64,000 nucleotides of DNA from Bos javanicus (Eukaryota > Chordata > Mammalia > Artiodactyla > Bovidae): assembly GCF_032452875.1 (NCBI RefSeq), contig NC_083869.1, positions 74,084,501-74,148,500 on the forward strand. Reading direction: 5' to 3'. The notes beneath the pieces were generated by a model. That model did no database searches. It was given only the letters and a program-made list of their open reading frames with translations, and had not been told where the DNA came from. Position numbers and translations under genes: made by a program. Positions 21,352-33,735 of this stretch are shown here, in pieces. The number at the start of each line of letters is the position of its first letter. Positions within the stretch are counted from its first letter, which is position 1.

Positions 21352-21555
21352 AACTCTGATACCTCAGTCAGTAAAGAATCTGCTTGGAGTGCAGGAGACC
21401 TGGATTTGATCCTTGGGTTGGGAAGATCCCCTGGAGAAGAAAATGGCAAACCACTCCAGTATTCTTGCTTGGAAAATCCCATGGACAGAGGACCCTAGAA
21501 GGCTACAGTCCATGGGATCGCAGGAATCAGATGTTACTTAGCAACTAAACCACCA
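21352..21555 (+). mobile_element. Bov-tA SINE
   Basis: tRNA-derived head (AGTAAAGAATCTGCTTGGAG, then TTTGATCCTTGGGTTGGGAA), Bov-A body (CCACTCCAGTATTCTTGCTT) and a decayed 3' end. No clean TSD. Confidence 0.87.
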
Positions 21556-21597
21556 TGACTGCCTGCACACCCTTTCTAGTTGTTCAGAATCAGGAAT

Positions 21598-21633
21598 AGT
21601 AATAGTAGTAATAATAATACTAATAATAGTAAA
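21598..21633. repeat. Imperfect TAA/TAG trinucleotide repeat
   Basis: Alternating TAG and TAA triplets over about 36 bases. Confidence 0.7.
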
Positions 21634-22232
21634 TCATCCTTTATTTGGAAGGTTATTGGGCAAATGAGACCTAGAAATTGTCATCTGGGAAAATTCAGTG
21701 GCTGCGTCATCTTTGGCCAGAGGGCCAGGGTGAGTGTTTGCCTGAGTTGAAGCTCAGTTGGATTGATTGTGTTCATGGTCTGCTTTTAGAAATTATCCCA
21801 TGGAGACTAGAGGATCAAAACAAGCATGAATTCTCCACTTCAGTAAGTGTGTGACATCTTCTACAGTGGGGCACAATAAAAGTTGCCCTTGTTCCAGAAA
21901 TATCAGAGTGATGGATGTGCTGACAAAAAAAATGCACCTCAGAAATTTTGTAAGTGATTGGTTGGCCTGACCAAGAGCTATTAATATACTACTTAATTAT
22001 GTTCATTTTATGTTGTTATTTAATATTGTTCCTAATAATTTTTGGGACAAAATCTCTCCTCTACCCAATTACAGTGCTCTTTCCAGGTCTAAAAGCAAAA
22101 GAGTAACTTCCAAGTAGCTGAAGGTATAGGATCTGAGTTATCAACAAGCTGATTTTCACTGGAGCACCAGCTTTTGGTATTTCCCAGAACAAGAATCTAA
22201 CCTGAGTCGCTCATTAACTGCCACAGCTTCCC
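21634..22232. other. No recognisable feature
   Basis: AT-rich sequence; nothing identifiable. Confidence 0.4.
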
Positions 22233-22323
22233 TTTTTAAAAAATTAATTTATTTTTAATTGAAGGATAATTGGTTTACAATATTGTGTTGGTTTCTGCCT
22301 TACCTCAACATGAATCAGTTCTA
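22233..22323 (-). mobile_element. L1 3' end fragment
   Basis: Antisense tail: T-rich start, TTTAATTGAAGGATAATTGG, then TTTACAATATTGTGTTGG and CAACATGAATCAG. Truncated to about 90 bases, like the copy at 51-143. Confidence 0.7.
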
Positions 22324-22851
22324 GCGGTTTTGAAATGTTAAATTAGTCCATTTTCCTAGTAAGGAGATGAACCAGGCAAACACAAGCCCCCTTCAGCTGG
22401 GAGCTGAGAATTCTAATCAACTCTACCAATTATAACAAAAGAATAATAGGGAACTAGAAGTTAGCGTGCATATGAAGGTTTGTTGGTTTTTATAAGGTAA
22501 TATCAAGTCTGTGTTGAACTCAATTAACTTTAATAATAGATCTGTTGATTCTGGTATATTCCCTAACTAGATGATCACATTGTAAAAGAATGACAAAAAT
22601 GTGATTTCCTTTCCTATAGCATTGGCTAGAACCAAGGTTCAGTGTGAATCATATGATTGACAGTGGTTGCTTTCATTTTTACATGAAATACAAAGTTGAC
22701 TGCTGGATTTTGAGAGATAAACATTTCAAGTTAAGAAAGTTTTCTTTTAAATCTGGATAGCTGTCTTTGTAAGAAAAGACACTGGAATGAAGGTTGAACT
22801 TTATCAAATATTTTTATCAGAATTTATTGAAATAATTTTTATGTCTTACTC
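22324..22851. other. No recognisable feature
   Basis: AT-rich sequence with no call. Confidence 0.4.
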
Positions 22852-22975
22852 CAGTGATCCCCAACCTTTTTGGCACCAGGGACCAGTTTCATGGAAGACG
22901 ATTTTTCCATGGATGGAGTGAAGGAAATGGTTTCTGGATGATTCAGGCACACTACACTTATTACACTGCCGCTGA
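22852..22975 (+). mobile_element. hAT-type DNA transposon remnant
   Basis: It begins with the terminal-inverted-repeat-like CAGTGATCCCCAACCTTTTT and continues GGCACCAGGGACCAGTTTCA and TGGAAGACGATTTTTCCATG, the end of a common mammalian non-autonomous hAT (Charlie-like) family. The other terminus is missing. Confidence 0.7.
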
Positions 22976-23129
22976 TTTGATATGTATGTATGGGCCTTCA
23001 TTCTGCATCATTTGGGCCCTACCTGAGGTTTCATGTCTTTTTAAAATTCAAAGAAGTTTCTCCTTTTATTGACTTGTGTGTATTTCTCCTCAAAGGTTTC
23101 TACTTTGGGAATTACTATTAGACAGTTAT

Positions 23130-23370
23130 TTGAACTTGTGTAGGTGAGGGAGATTAAGATCTACAACTTTCCAGTTGCAAATAAATGAGTTATAGGTATG
23201 ACATGTACAATGTGGGGCATATAGTCAATAATTATGTACTATCATTGGATGGTGACAGATGCTTACTAGGCTTATTTATCATTTTGAAATGTATAGAAAT
23301 ATAAAATCACTGTGCTGTGTAACAGGAACTAACATATTGTTGTAAGTCAATTACACTTAAAAAAAGAATA
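23130..23370 (+). mobile_element. Old L1 3' UTR fragment
   Basis: GTATGACATGTACAATGTGG, GGTGACAGATGCTTACTAGG, CACTGTGCTGTGTAACAGGA and AACTAACATATTGTTGTAAG follow an old L1 3' end in order, closing in an A-rich stretch. Confidence 0.6.
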
Positions 23371-23469
23371 TATGTATCTTACCTCCCTCTCTTTTAGCTT
23401 TCTACTTTATTGTCTTTTTGTGGTATTCTCTTGAATTGTCAGTTCAACCTTCCAGCTCACTTTTCTGCC

Positions 23470-24110
23470 TTTACAAAAATTATATTTATTGTGAAAAGCT
23501 TTCAACATATAAAAGATAGACACAAAATAATAAGTAATTATGTGCATAGAATTTTGCTTAAGGAATAAAATAACACCAAAATATTTGAAGTCCCTTGTGT
23601 TCGCCTCCCTATCAGAACCTTTCTCTTTAACCAGAGGGAATCATAATTTCGAATTTGGTATTTTATCATTTCCAATCATGTCTCTATATTTACCACAGGT
23701 ATGGCATTGCTTCACTTTCTAAATACTGTACAAACAATACTATACTGTGTACATCTTTTGTAGCCTTGCTTTTCAAAAAACAGTGTTATGTTTATACTTA
23801 CTCATGTTAATAGACATAGTTCTAGTTTATTCCTTCAAATTATTGTTTACAATATCTGAACAGACCTCAGTTTATTTACCCGTTTTCCTCTTGATGTGCA
23901 TTGAAGTTTTCTTCAAATAGACACTTGCAATGAAAAGTAGCCTTACTGTGAACATCTTTGTCCATGTCTTTTTCTTACTGAACTGTAGATTACCTTACTT
24001 ATCTCAGAGGGTAATATTTTGAGGGTCCAAACATGATCATCTCATTTTCTAGTAGATTGATTTTGTTCTCCTCAAATGGTTTCTTCAAGTAGAGAAGAAA
24101 CCTATGCATT
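23470..24110 (-). mobile_element. Possible ancient LINE relic
   Basis: Phrases such as ACTGTGAACATCTTTGTCCA, GATGTGCATTGAAG and TAGCCTTGCTTTTC are typical of antisense ancient L1 3' DNA. The similarity is impressionistic and the limits are uncertain. Confidence 0.3.
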
Positions 24111-24283
24111 TCTTCAGGTAAAGAAATTCCCTATGCAAAGTCATGAAATATTCTTTATTGATTTACTCTGGTTTCAAGTTTGTTTTTTCACATTTAAGTC
24201 TTTCCTCTGCCTACAATTCCTTATTACTTATAGACTATGTAATTATAAGTAATTTGAGAGATCTAGTTTTATTTTTATTTACA

Positions 24284-25600
24284 TCAGTTCAGTTCAGTTC
24301 AGTCGCTCAGTTGTGTCCGACTCTTTTCGACCCCATGAATTGCAGCACATCAGGCCTCCCTGTCCATCACCAACTCCCAGACTTCACCCAAACTCACGTC
24401 CATCGAGTCAGTGATGCCATCCAGCCATCTCATCTTCTGTCGTCCCCTTCTCCTCTTGCCCCCAATCCCTCCCAGCATCAGGGTCTTTTCCAATGAGTCA
24501 ACTCTTCGCATCAGGTGGCCAAAGTATTGGATTTCAGCTTCAGCATCAGTCCTTCCAAAGAAATCCCAGGACTGGTCTCCTTTAGGATGGACTGGTTGGA
24601 TTTCCTTGCAGTCCAAGGGACTCTCAAGAGTCTTCTCAAACGCCACAGTTCAAAAGCATCAATTCTTCGGCACTCAGCCCTCTTCACAGTCCAACTCTCA
24701 CATCCATACATGACCACAGGAAAAACCATAGCCTTAACTAGATGGACCTTTGTTGGCAAAATAATGTCTCTGCTTTTGAATATGCTATCTAGTTTGGTCA
24801 TAACTTTCCTTCCAAGGAGTAAGAATCTTGTAATTTCATGGCTGCAGTCACCATCTGCAGTGATTTTGGAACCCCCAAAAATAAAGTCTGACATTGTTTC
24901 CACTGTTTCCCCATCTATTTGCCATGAAGTGATGGGACCAGATGCCATGATCTTAGTTTTCTGAATGTTGAGCTTTAAGCCAACTTTTTCACTCTCCTCT
25001 TTCACTTTCATCAAGAGGCTTTTTAATTCTTCTTAACATTCTGCCATAAGGGTGGTGTCATCTGCATATCTGAGGTTATTGATATTCCTCCCAGCAATCT
25101 TGATTCCAGCTTGTGCTTCTTCCAGCCCAGCATTTCTCATGATGTACTCTGCATATAAGTTAAATAAGCAGGGTGCAATATACAACCTTGATGTACTCCT
25201 TTTCATCTGGAACCAGTCTGTTGTTCCATGTCCAGTTCTAACTGTTGCTTCCTGACATATATATGGGTTTCTCAGGAGGCAGGTCAGGTGGTCTGGTATT
25301 CCCATATCTTTCAGAATTTTCCAGAGTTTATTGTGACCCACACAATCAAAGGCTTTGACATAGTCAATAAAGCAGAAATAGATGTTTTTTCTGGAACTCT
25401 CTTGCTTTTTCCATGATCCAGTGGATGTTGGCAATTTGATCTCTAGTTCCTCTGCCTTTTCTAAAACCAGCTTGAACATCTGGAAGTTCACGGTTCATGT
25501 ATTGCTGAAGCCTGGCTTGGAGAATTTTGAGCATTACTTTACTAGCGTATGAGATGAGTACAATTGTGCTGTAGTTTGAGCATTCTTTGGCATTGCCTTA
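24284..25600 (-). mobile_element. BovB LINE, 1.3-kb copy
   Basis: Antisense from a TCAGTT-repeat tail to the part of RT just upstream of motif A. 24,511-25,014 minus keeps 167 codons (MYGCESWTVKRAECRRIDAF); 25,033-25,491 minus keeps motif A (FIDYVKAFDCVGHNKLW) and LRYADDTTLMA. A stop at the end of the latter (MAEC then stop) and a local frameshift near 25,180 break the ORF. The copy is close in sequence to the one at 17,461. Confidence 0.93.
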
Positions 25601-26546
25601 AGGGTACTCAAATATTCCAAAACATTTGAATAATTACGTAAGTAAGAGCAAGACAGGATGAAAAATAGCTAATAGCTAGTGACTCATTATGACCACGAGT
25701 AATTTAAACTTGATGGGAATCTTCCAGACTTTGGAAAATCTTGACCTTTTAGAATTTAATTTGTCATAGAGGGATAATGTGAACCTGTGAGATGCTCCTA
25801 TAGTCTTGACCCAGAATACGATGACTAGAGACTCAGGGCATCACTGTTGGACAGAAGCACAGGTAATTAGTCCTTCAATCAAGTGTCCTGGAGGACAGTG
25901 GACAATGAATCTTCTTGACCATTTGTCGTTTGACAAACTTTCATCATATGTCTCAGTAACCTGTGCCTGGGAGTAGCTTATATATTACATTATTTAAGTT
26001 GTTAAAGTCACAAGCTTCATATTCTGCAGGCTTTTTATTATGCAGGGTGTCATTAGAGTGTTGTATGCCACTGCTTTGTAACAGCTCTCTGATAGAAAGT
26101 AGAGGAAGCCCACCTCTCAAAGCCTTAAACAGTAAAAGCAAGGGTTTAATTGACTGTCATCACTGTCAATCATCTCAAGCAGAGGAGGTGAGGCAGTGCC
26201 TACATTGACCCTGTGGTGCTGTGTGGATTAATTTCTTTTTGTCTGCTTTTTCATCTGGAGCCTGAGAAATTATTATGGGTAAAGCATGATGTTTATCTTA
26301 TGATACACCCCAGATAGAGAAATGAAGGGATTTTGTCAATAAACCCATCTTTACCTGTTGGGTCTAGGTTTTGAAGTTCAGAACCTTTTAAAAAAATAAT
26401 TTATTCATTCTCTTTGGACCTGGTAAGAGAAGGAATATGCCCTGATTATTCATCAAAAATTCTCCTTAAATGACACACTATCTATATCATAGCTGTGTGA
26501 ATTTTCTCCAGCTGTCTCCTCCACCTGGCAACATATCCATTTTCTT
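25601..26546. other. No recognisable feature
   Basis: Single-copy-like sequence; no supported gene or repeat. Confidence 0.4.
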
Positions 26547-26557
26547 TTAGCAACTAA

Positions 26558-26761
26558 GGGGCTTCCCTGGTGGCTCAGATGGAAAAGAATCTGCCTGCAG
26601 TACAGGAGACCCAGGTTCCATCCCTGGTCAGGAAGATCTCCCTGAGAAGGGAATGGCAACCCTCTCCATATTCTTGCCTGGAGAATGCCATGGACTGAGG
26701 AGCCTGGTGGACTACAGTCCATGGGGTCCCAAAGAGCCAGACACAACTAAATGACTTTCAC
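26558..26761 (+). mobile_element. Bov-tA SINE, full length
   Basis: Head GGGGCTTCCCTGGTGGCTCA, body and 3' end GACACAACTAAATGACTTTC. Probable TSDs TTAGCAACTAA (26,547-26,557) and TTAGCAAATAA (26,762-26,772) differ at one base. Confidence 0.92.
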
Positions 26762-26911
26762 TTAGCAAATAAACTCCTCTTCACCCAACTGAGCTAAGAG
26801 TGCTTCTTGGCCAGTGTCTCCACCATGGTGCCCAGCCCTTTCTGATCCTCCATGAGCTCTTGGAGGACCTGGACTTGTCCTCCTTATATCTATATCCTCT
26901 CTTTTTTGTAC

Positions 26912-26932
26912 TCACACACACACACACACACA
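26912..26932 (+). repeat. CA microsatellite
   Basis: About ten uninterrupted CA units; a likely polymorphic site. Confidence 0.9.
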
Positions 26933-27020
26933 ATGGATCTGTTATGTTTGGCATCCAAGTACATTTTATTTATTTGAAAGGGGGCCCAGTTTCCTAGGGT
27001 AGTATAGGTCAGCTTTTCAT

Positions 27021-27111
27021 CTTTTATTTTTTAAATTGAAGTGTATTTTATTTACAATGTTGTGTTAGTTTCAGGTGTACAGCAAAGTGATTCAGTTATA
27101 CATATATATAT
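27021..27111 (-). mobile_element. L1 3' end fragment, left part
   Basis: Antisense L1 end (TTTACAATGTTGTGTTAGTT, TCAGGTGTACAGCAAAGTGA, TTCAGTTATACATATATATA). It appears to resume after the BovB insertion at about 28,186-28,215 with GTATATTCTTTCTG-type sequence. Confidence 0.65.
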
Positions 27112-27119
27112 ATATATTT

Positions 27120-28185
27120 ACTTTCATTGACTATGTTAAAGCTTTTGATTGCGTGGATCATAACAAACTGTGGAAAATTCTTAAACAGGTGGGAATCCCA
27201 GACCACCTTACTTGTCTCCTGAGATACTTGTATGAAGATCAAGAAGTAACAATTAGAACTGGACATGGAACAACTGACTGGTTCCAAATTGGGGAAGGAG
27301 TGCATCATGGCTATATATTGTCATCCTGCTTATATAGCTTTTATGTGGAGTACATTATGTGAAATGCCAGGCTGGATAAATCACAGCCAGAATCAAGATT
27401 GCTGGGAGAAATATCAATAACCTCAGATACGCAGATGTTACCATTCTAAAGGCAGAAGATGAAAAGTAACTAAGGAGCCTCTGGATGAGGATAAAAGAGG
27501 AGAGTGACAAAGCTGGCTTGAAACTCAGTGTTCAAAAAATGAAGATCAAGACATCCAGTCCCATCACTTCATGGCAAATAGATGGGGACAAAGTGAAAGC
27601 AATGACAGATTTTATTTTCTTGGGCTCCAAAATCACTGCAATGGTAACTGCAGCCACAAAATTAAAAGATGCTTGCTCCTTGGAAGCTATAACAAACCTG
27701 ACAGTGTATTAAAAAGCAAAGACATGACTTTGCCAACAAGAGTCTATATAGTCCAAGCTATGGTTTTTTCCTATAGCCGTGTACAGAGGTGAGAGTAAAA
27801 AAGGCTGAGAATTTGATGCTTTTGAATTGTGGTGCTGGAGAAGACTCTTGAGAGTCCCTTGGACTGCAAAGAGATCAAACCAGTCAATCTAAAGGAAATC
27901 AACCATGAGTATTCAAAGGAAGGACTGAGGCTGAAGCTGAAGCTCCAATACTTTGGCCACCAGATGTGAAGATCTGACTCATTGGAAAAATCTCTAATGC
28001 TGGAAAAGACTGAAGGTAGGAGAAGAAAGGGGCAACTGAGGATGAGATGGTTGGATAGCATCACCAACTCAATGGACACGAGTTTGACCAAACTCAGGAA
28101 TATAGTGAAGGGCAGGGAAGCCTGGTGCACTGCAGTCCCTGGGATTGCAAAGAGTCAGATACAACTTAGTGATGGAAAAACAAAA
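27120..28185 (+). mobile_element. BovB LINE, 5'-truncated, inserted in an L1 end
   Basis: Starts in RT motif A (FTFIDYVKAFDCVDHNKLW) and runs to a decayed 3' end (TACAACTTAGTGATGG). The catalytic motif has lost its second aspartate region (TACGCAGATGTTACC reads YADV). Possible 8-bp AT-rich TSD ATATATTT at 27,112-27,119 and 28,186-28,193. Multiple stops; dead. Confidence 0.85.
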
Positions 28186-28231
28186 ATATATTTGTATATT
28201 CTTTCTGTCTAGCTATTTCTCTTGAACTGAA

Positions 28232-28275
28232 TTGAAATTAAAATATTATTTTTTTTTGAAATTAAAATATTATTA
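28232..28275. repeat. Short tandem duplication
   Basis: TGAAATTAAAATATTATT occurs twice, separated by a T run. Confidence 0.75.
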
Positions 28276-28304
28276 ACTGATATCCACAGAAGAGATAAAA
28301 ATGT

Positions 28305-28465
28305 TTAAAAGCTTTGGGATCAGAAAGAACTGGGTTCAAATGTTATTTTGACCATTTATTGCTCAGATGCTGCTGGAAAAATTAATATCTGAGTCTTAGC
28401 TTGTTGTTTGATAAAATTAGAATCATAAGAGTTCTGTTAGATAACACCTACCTAGTAACTGTCAC
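28305..28465 (+). mobile_element. MIR SINE
   Basis: AGCTTTGGGATCAGAAAGAA, CTGGGTTCAAATG and the later GAGTCTTAGCTTG...GATAAAATTAGAATCAT follow the MIR order (tRNA-like head with GGTTCAAAT B box, then core). Strongly diverged, as expected for an ancient family. Confidence 0.6.
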
Positions 28466-29254
28466 CAAGGAGGACTTATTTTTTGATCTACTCTCCTTTT
28501 CTGTTTTCAAAGAAGAGTTGCTTTTAGATTATTTTCATTTTAAAAGAGGCCTATTGATGACTGTCCCTTGCATAAGCAAAGGAACAAATCATTGGTATTT
28601 CTCTCTTCTTGCTTATTTGCTATTTCCTTTGTGGGAAACAATACATAAGTGAAGTTTTGGCATCAGACTCTGGGAACCAGAAGCATCCGAGTCACTTGGG
28701 AGCTGGTGTGAAATGCAGAATTCTAAAATGTATTGGGTGAGGAATGTGCATTTCAGGAAAAGCCTTAGAAGGTTCAAGTGCCTGTTCAATTGTGAGGAGA
28801 ACTGAACCAGAGTGGATGCTGACCCCTGCTTTGAGGAGTAGTAGGAAGTTAATAGTAGCCTTTATGCTATTGGTAGGGGGATTTCTAAGGTAAGAGTGAC
28901 CAGTTGGGTGGAACTTCTTTGTGATGAAAGGAGGGCTGGGTTTTAATGGCTGTGATTGCCTGCATCTCCTGGTTGTATTTTATTTCATGGGTGTGCCAGC
29001 CTGGAGCTCTGGAACCTGCGTAACAGTTTCCTCCCCCAGAGGAACCAGCTCCTGTGTCCATCCTGACATGGAAACAGCAGCTGGTGGTTTGATTTCATTT
29101 ATCTGTTGATGATTGCTCCCTGTGGTCATGTCAGGAGACTGTAGTCTTGTGCCTCCCCGGGGATTCAGCAGACTGAAACAAAACTTTTTTTTTCTCTTTT
29201 GTTGTCTTATTTAAAAAAAACAAAACTCTCTAAAAGAAGCAAGACTTTAATATT
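28466..29254. other. No recognisable feature
   Basis: Single-copy-like sequence without a supported call. Confidence 0.4.
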
Positions 29255-29614
29255 ATATATATATATCTATATATATATCTATATCTCTCTCTCTATATAT
29301 ATATCAGAGAAGGCAATGGCACCCCACTCCAGTACTCTTGCCTGGAAAATCCCATGGACGGAGGAGCCTGGTAGGCTGCAGTCCATGGGGTCTCGAAGAG
29401 TCGGACACGACTGAGCGACTTCACTTTCACCTTTCACTTTCCTGCATTGGAGAAGGAAATGGCAACCTACTCCAGTGTTCTTGCCTGGAGAATCCCAGGG
29501 ATGGGAGAGCCAGGTGGGCTGCCATCTATGGAGTTGCACAGAGTTGGACACGACTGAAGTGACTTAGCAGCAGCAGCAGCATATATATATTGTATATATA
29601 TATTATATATATAT
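29255..29614. repeat. TA-rich microsatellite carrying a BOV-A2
   Basis: TA and CT runs at 29,255-29,305 and TA runs at 29,581-29,614 flank the SINE, which thus inserted in a pre-existing TA tract. The low complexity hides the TSD. Confidence 0.8.
29306..29580 (+). mobile_element. BOV-A2 SINE
   Basis: Complete dimer from AGAGAAGGCAATGGCACCCC through the CTTTCACCTTTCACTTTCCT linker to a GCAGCAGCAGCAGC tail. CpGs are partly retained. Confidence 0.93.
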
Positions 29615-29639
29615 TTGAAGTGTTCCATGTCTCATAGAA

Positions 29640-30511
29640 AACATATTATTACCCTCTGAAAGGATGACCTTCACTGACATTTCATTTCAAGGGTATTGGC
29701 CTGGTTGACTATCTTTCTTTTAAGTCTCCACACATTTATTTGAAACTTGCAGATGTTTTTGTACCAATTAAATGTCTATACACTGAAGATGACCATTCAT
29801 GAGCAATTCCAGAGTTTCATTGGTGACAGGTAGATTTAGATTTTCATGACCATTTAAGTGGATACTTTTTGTCCTATCTTGTGTGATAACCAAACAAATT
29901 TCACTTCTGAGTGTGGGATGACACCTTAAGAAGTGTTTTTCAGGAGGAAAGATGGCTTTACTATTTTCTAGCTTCTTTTTATGTGTTGGTTCAACAAACA
30001 TTTTAAACATATTTACAACAGAACATGTCCTTAGAGTAAAGAGACATGAGAAGTGCACAGAGTTTCTGCTTTCAATAGGTCAAGAATTTGGTAGGCAGAC
30101 AAGCAGTGTTTGACTAATTGCAAATAAAATGTGATGTAATTGCTTGACTCTAAATTAAATAAGACAAAGATATGTATAGAGTACAATTTTTGTCCCAAAG
30201 AGAACAAAGGGAATGTTTAGGTGAGGACTTGAAGTCCCAGTACAGGTACCACTGGGGGGAGTGCACCTACTCAGGCCTGGAGATATGAAACAGTACTGTA
30301 TATTTGGAGAACTGAAAGTATCTGAATCTGTTTATAGTAGTGGCTCTTAACAACTCATCTTAACTCATCAAACTTTTTTCATTGTGACAAGTCGTGAAAA
30401 ATATATTTTATATAGTGATGCAGTACCCAACACGTGTACACACAAATTTAACAGGAACAAAAGACAAACACTTCACAAAATACTATTTGATAATATTTTA
30501 TAAATAATATT
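29640..30511. other. No recognisable feature
   Basis: AT-rich sequence; nothing identifiable. Confidence 0.4.
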
Positions 30512-30741
30512 TGCTGCTACTGCTAAGTCACTTCAGTCGGTCCAACTCTGTGCGACCCCATAGATAGCAGCCCACCAGGCTCCTCTGTCCCTGGGATTCT
30601 CCAGGCAAGAATACTGGAGTGGGTTGCCATTTCCTTCTCCAATGCATGCGTGCATGCTAAGTCGCTTCAGTCGTGTCCGACTCTGTGCGACCTTATGGAC
30701 AGCAGCCCTCCAGGCTCCTTTGTCCAAAGGATTCTTCGGGC
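30512..30741 (-). mobile_element. BOV-A2-type SINE, truncated dimer
   Basis: Antisense second monomer (GCTACTGCTAAGTCACTTCA to TTGCCATTTCCTTCTCCAAT) followed by a second unit with a TGCATGCGTGCATGCTAAGT linker instead of the CTTTCACTTT linker. The distal unit is cut off after TGTCCAAAGGATTC. The linker suggests a Bov-tA/BOV-A2 hybrid. Confidence 0.8.
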
Positions 30742-31223
30742 ATTTAACAATAATTTAAATAATGTTTATCCTTGCTAAATACAATATGCTTTGATATTTT
30801 CTTTCCTCATCTCTGTGGTTCTGTTTCATTTAAAAATGCTGGTCATGACTTATTAAACTGATGACAATTTATTAGTGGGTCATTACCTACAGTTTGAAAA
30901 ACAATGGTATGGTCTGTAAGTACTCAGGTGGCGGAAACCAGACTGGAGAGTCATCAAGAATCAGATCACACTAGAGGAAAACATAGGCAGAGAAATCTTT
31001 GATAAAAATTGTAGCAATGTTTTTTGGCTCTGTTTCTTACAATAATGGAAATGAAAGCAAAAATAAACAAATGGGACTTAACTAAACTTTAAAGCTTTTG
31101 CACAGCAAAAGAAACCACAAACAAAGCAAAAAGACAACCTGCAGAATGGGAGCAAATATTTGCAAACAATATGACTGACAGGGGATTAATTTCCAAAATA
31201 TAAAAACAGATCATACAACTCAG

Positions 31224-31224
31224 T

Positions 31225-31256
<32 letters not shown>

Positions 31257-31257
31257 A
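31224..31257 (+). repeat. AAC trinucleotide microsatellite
   Basis: About eleven AAC units within the L1 ORF2 relic. Confidence 0.9.
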
Positions 31258-31807
31258 AGCCCCCCAAAAAACTCACTAAAATATAGGGACAAGACTAAAA
31301 TAGACTTTTCTCCAAAGACGATGTAATGATGGCCAAGAGGCACATGAAAATATGCTTCACATCACTAATTATTACTAAAATGGAAATAAAAATTAAAATT
31401 ACATACTATCTCACACCAGTCAGAATGGCTATCATTTAAAAGTCTACAAATAATAAATGCTGGCAAGGGTGTGGAGAAAAGGGAACCTTCTTACACTACT
31501 GGTGGAAGTGTTAATTGGTGCAGCCACTATGGAGAACAGTATGGAGATTCCTTAAAAAACTAAAATTAGAGTTACTATATGATCCAACAATTCCACTCTT
31601 GGGCATATATCCAGAAAATTCAAAATCTCTAATTCAAAAAGATACATGTGCAACAATGTTCATAGCCACACTATGCACAATAGCCGAGATATGTAAGCAA
31701 CCTAAATGTCCATCAACAGATTAATTAATAAATAAGTTGAATATATATATATATATATGCATGAATTAGTATATATATACACATGCGTAGAAACACAATG
31801 GAATATT

Positions 31808-32696
31808 CAGTTCAGTTCAGTTCAGTTCAGTCACTCAGTTGTGTCGAACTCTATGCGACCCATGAATCACAGCACACCAGGCCTCCCTGTCCATCACCAA
31901 CTCCCGGAGTTCACCCAGACTCATGTCCATCAAGTCAGTGATGCCATCCAGCCATCTCATCCTCTGTCGTCCCCTTCTCCTCCTGCCCCCAATCCCTCCC
32001 AGCATCAGAGTCTTTTCCAATGAGTCAACTCTTCGCATGAGGTGGCCAAAGTACTGGAGTTTCAGCTTTAGCATCATTCCTTCCAAAGAAATCCCAGGGC
32101 TGATCTCCTTCAGAATTGACTGGTTGGATCTCCTTGCAGTCCAAGGGACTCTCAAGAGTCTTCTCCAACACCACAGTTCAAAAGCATCAATTCTTTGGCG
32201 CTCAGCCTTCTTCACAGTCCAACTCTCACATCCATTCATGACCACTGGAAAAACCATAGCCTTGACTAGAAAGACCTTTGTTGGCAAAGTAATGTCTCTG
32301 TTTTTCAATATGCTATCTAGGTTGGTCATAACTTTCCTTACAAGGAGTAAGCATCTTTTAATTTCATGGCTGCAATCACCATCTGCAGTGATTTTGGAGC
32401 CCCCAAAAAACAAAGTATGACACTATTTCCACTGTTTCCCCATCTATTTCCCATGAAGTGATGGGACCGGATGCCATAATCTTCATTTTCTGAATGTTGA
32501 GTTTTAAGCCAATTTTCACTCTCCTCTTTCACCTTCATCAAGAGGCTTTTCAGTTCCTCTTCACTTTCTGCCATAAGGGTGGTGTCATCTGCATATCTGA
32601 GGTTATTGATATTTCTCCCGGCAATCTTGATTCCAGCTTGTGCTTCTTCCAGCCCAGCATTTCTCATGATGTACTCTGCATATAAGTTAAATAAGC
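31808..32696 (-). mobile_element. BovB LINE copy nested in L1 (first)
   Basis: Antisense from a TCAGTT tail to the RT region after motif B. 31,835-32,413 minus keeps 192 C-terminal codons (NGCESWTVKKAERQRIDAFE); 32,338-32,667 minus contains LRYADDTTLMAESEEELK. The 11-bp TSD AATGGAATATT lies at 31,797-31,807 and 32,697-32,707. Few stops; a young-looking copy. Confidence 0.93.
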
Positions 32697-32759
32697 AATG
32701 GAATATTACTCAGCCATAAATATTACTCAGCCATAAATAAATAAATAAAATGGAATATT

Positions 32760-33735
32760 CAGTTCAGTTCAGTTCAGTCGCTCAGTCGTGTCGGATTCTT
32801 TGCGACCCTGTGAATCACAGCACGCCAGGCCTCCCTGTCCATTACCAACTCCCAGAGTTCACTCAGACTCACCTCCATTGAGTCAGTGATGCCATCCAGC
32901 CATCTCATCCTCTGTCGTCCCCTTCTCCTCCTGCCCCCAATCCCTCCCAGCATCAGAGTCTTTTCCAATGAGTCAACTCTTCACATGAGGTGGCCAAAGT
33001 ACTGGAGTTTCAGCTTTAGCATCATTCCTTCCAAAGAAATCCCAGGGCTGATCTCCTTCAGAATGGACTGGTTGGATCTCCTTGCAGTCCAAGGGACTCT
33101 CAAGAGTCTTCTCCAACACCACAGTTCAAAAGCGTCAATTCTTTGGCGCTCAGCCCTCTTCACAGTCCAACTCTCACATCCATACATGACCATTGGAAAA
33201 ACCATAGCCTTGACTAGACAGACCTTTGTTGGCAAAGTAATGTCTCTGCTTTTGAATATGCTATCTAGATTGGACATAACTTTCCTTCCAAGGAGTAAGC
33301 ATCTTTTAATTTCATGGCTGCAGTCACCATTTGCAGTGATTTTGGAGCCCAGAAAAATAAAGTCTGATACTGTTTCCACTGTTTCCCCATCTATTTGCCA
33401 TGAAGTGATGGGACCAGATGCCATGATCTTAGTTTTCTGAATGTTGAGCTTTAAGCCAACTTTTTCACTCTCCACTTTCACTTTCATCAAGAGGCTTTTG
33501 AGTTCCTCTTCACTTTCTGCCATAAGGGTGGTGTCATCTGCATATCTGAGGTTATTGATATTTCTCCCGGCAATCTTGATTCCAGCTTGTGTTTCTTCCA
33601 GTCCAGCGTTTCTCATGACGTAATTTGCATATAAGTTAACTAAGCAGGGTGACAGTATAGAGCCTTGACGTACTCCTTTTCCTATTTGGAACCAGTCTGT
33701 TGTTCCATGTCCAGTTCTAACTGTTGCTTCCTGAC
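32760..33735 (-). mobile_element. BovB LINE copy nested in L1 (second)
   Basis: Antisense copy truncated farther upstream than its neighbour (at the QEATVRTGHGTTD-coding region). 32,981-33,616 minus has 211 open codons from MRNAGLEETQ through LRYADDTTL to QYFGHLM; the stop there is the CGA to TGA change typical of CpG decay. The left side again reads AATGGAATATT (32,749-32,759), but no matching right TSD follows. Confidence 0.92.

Noticed and set aside
31224..31257. CRISPR-like or other spaced repeat array
   Set aside because: The AAC run is a simple microsatellite in an L1. No unique spacers between conserved repeats occur anywhere in the window.
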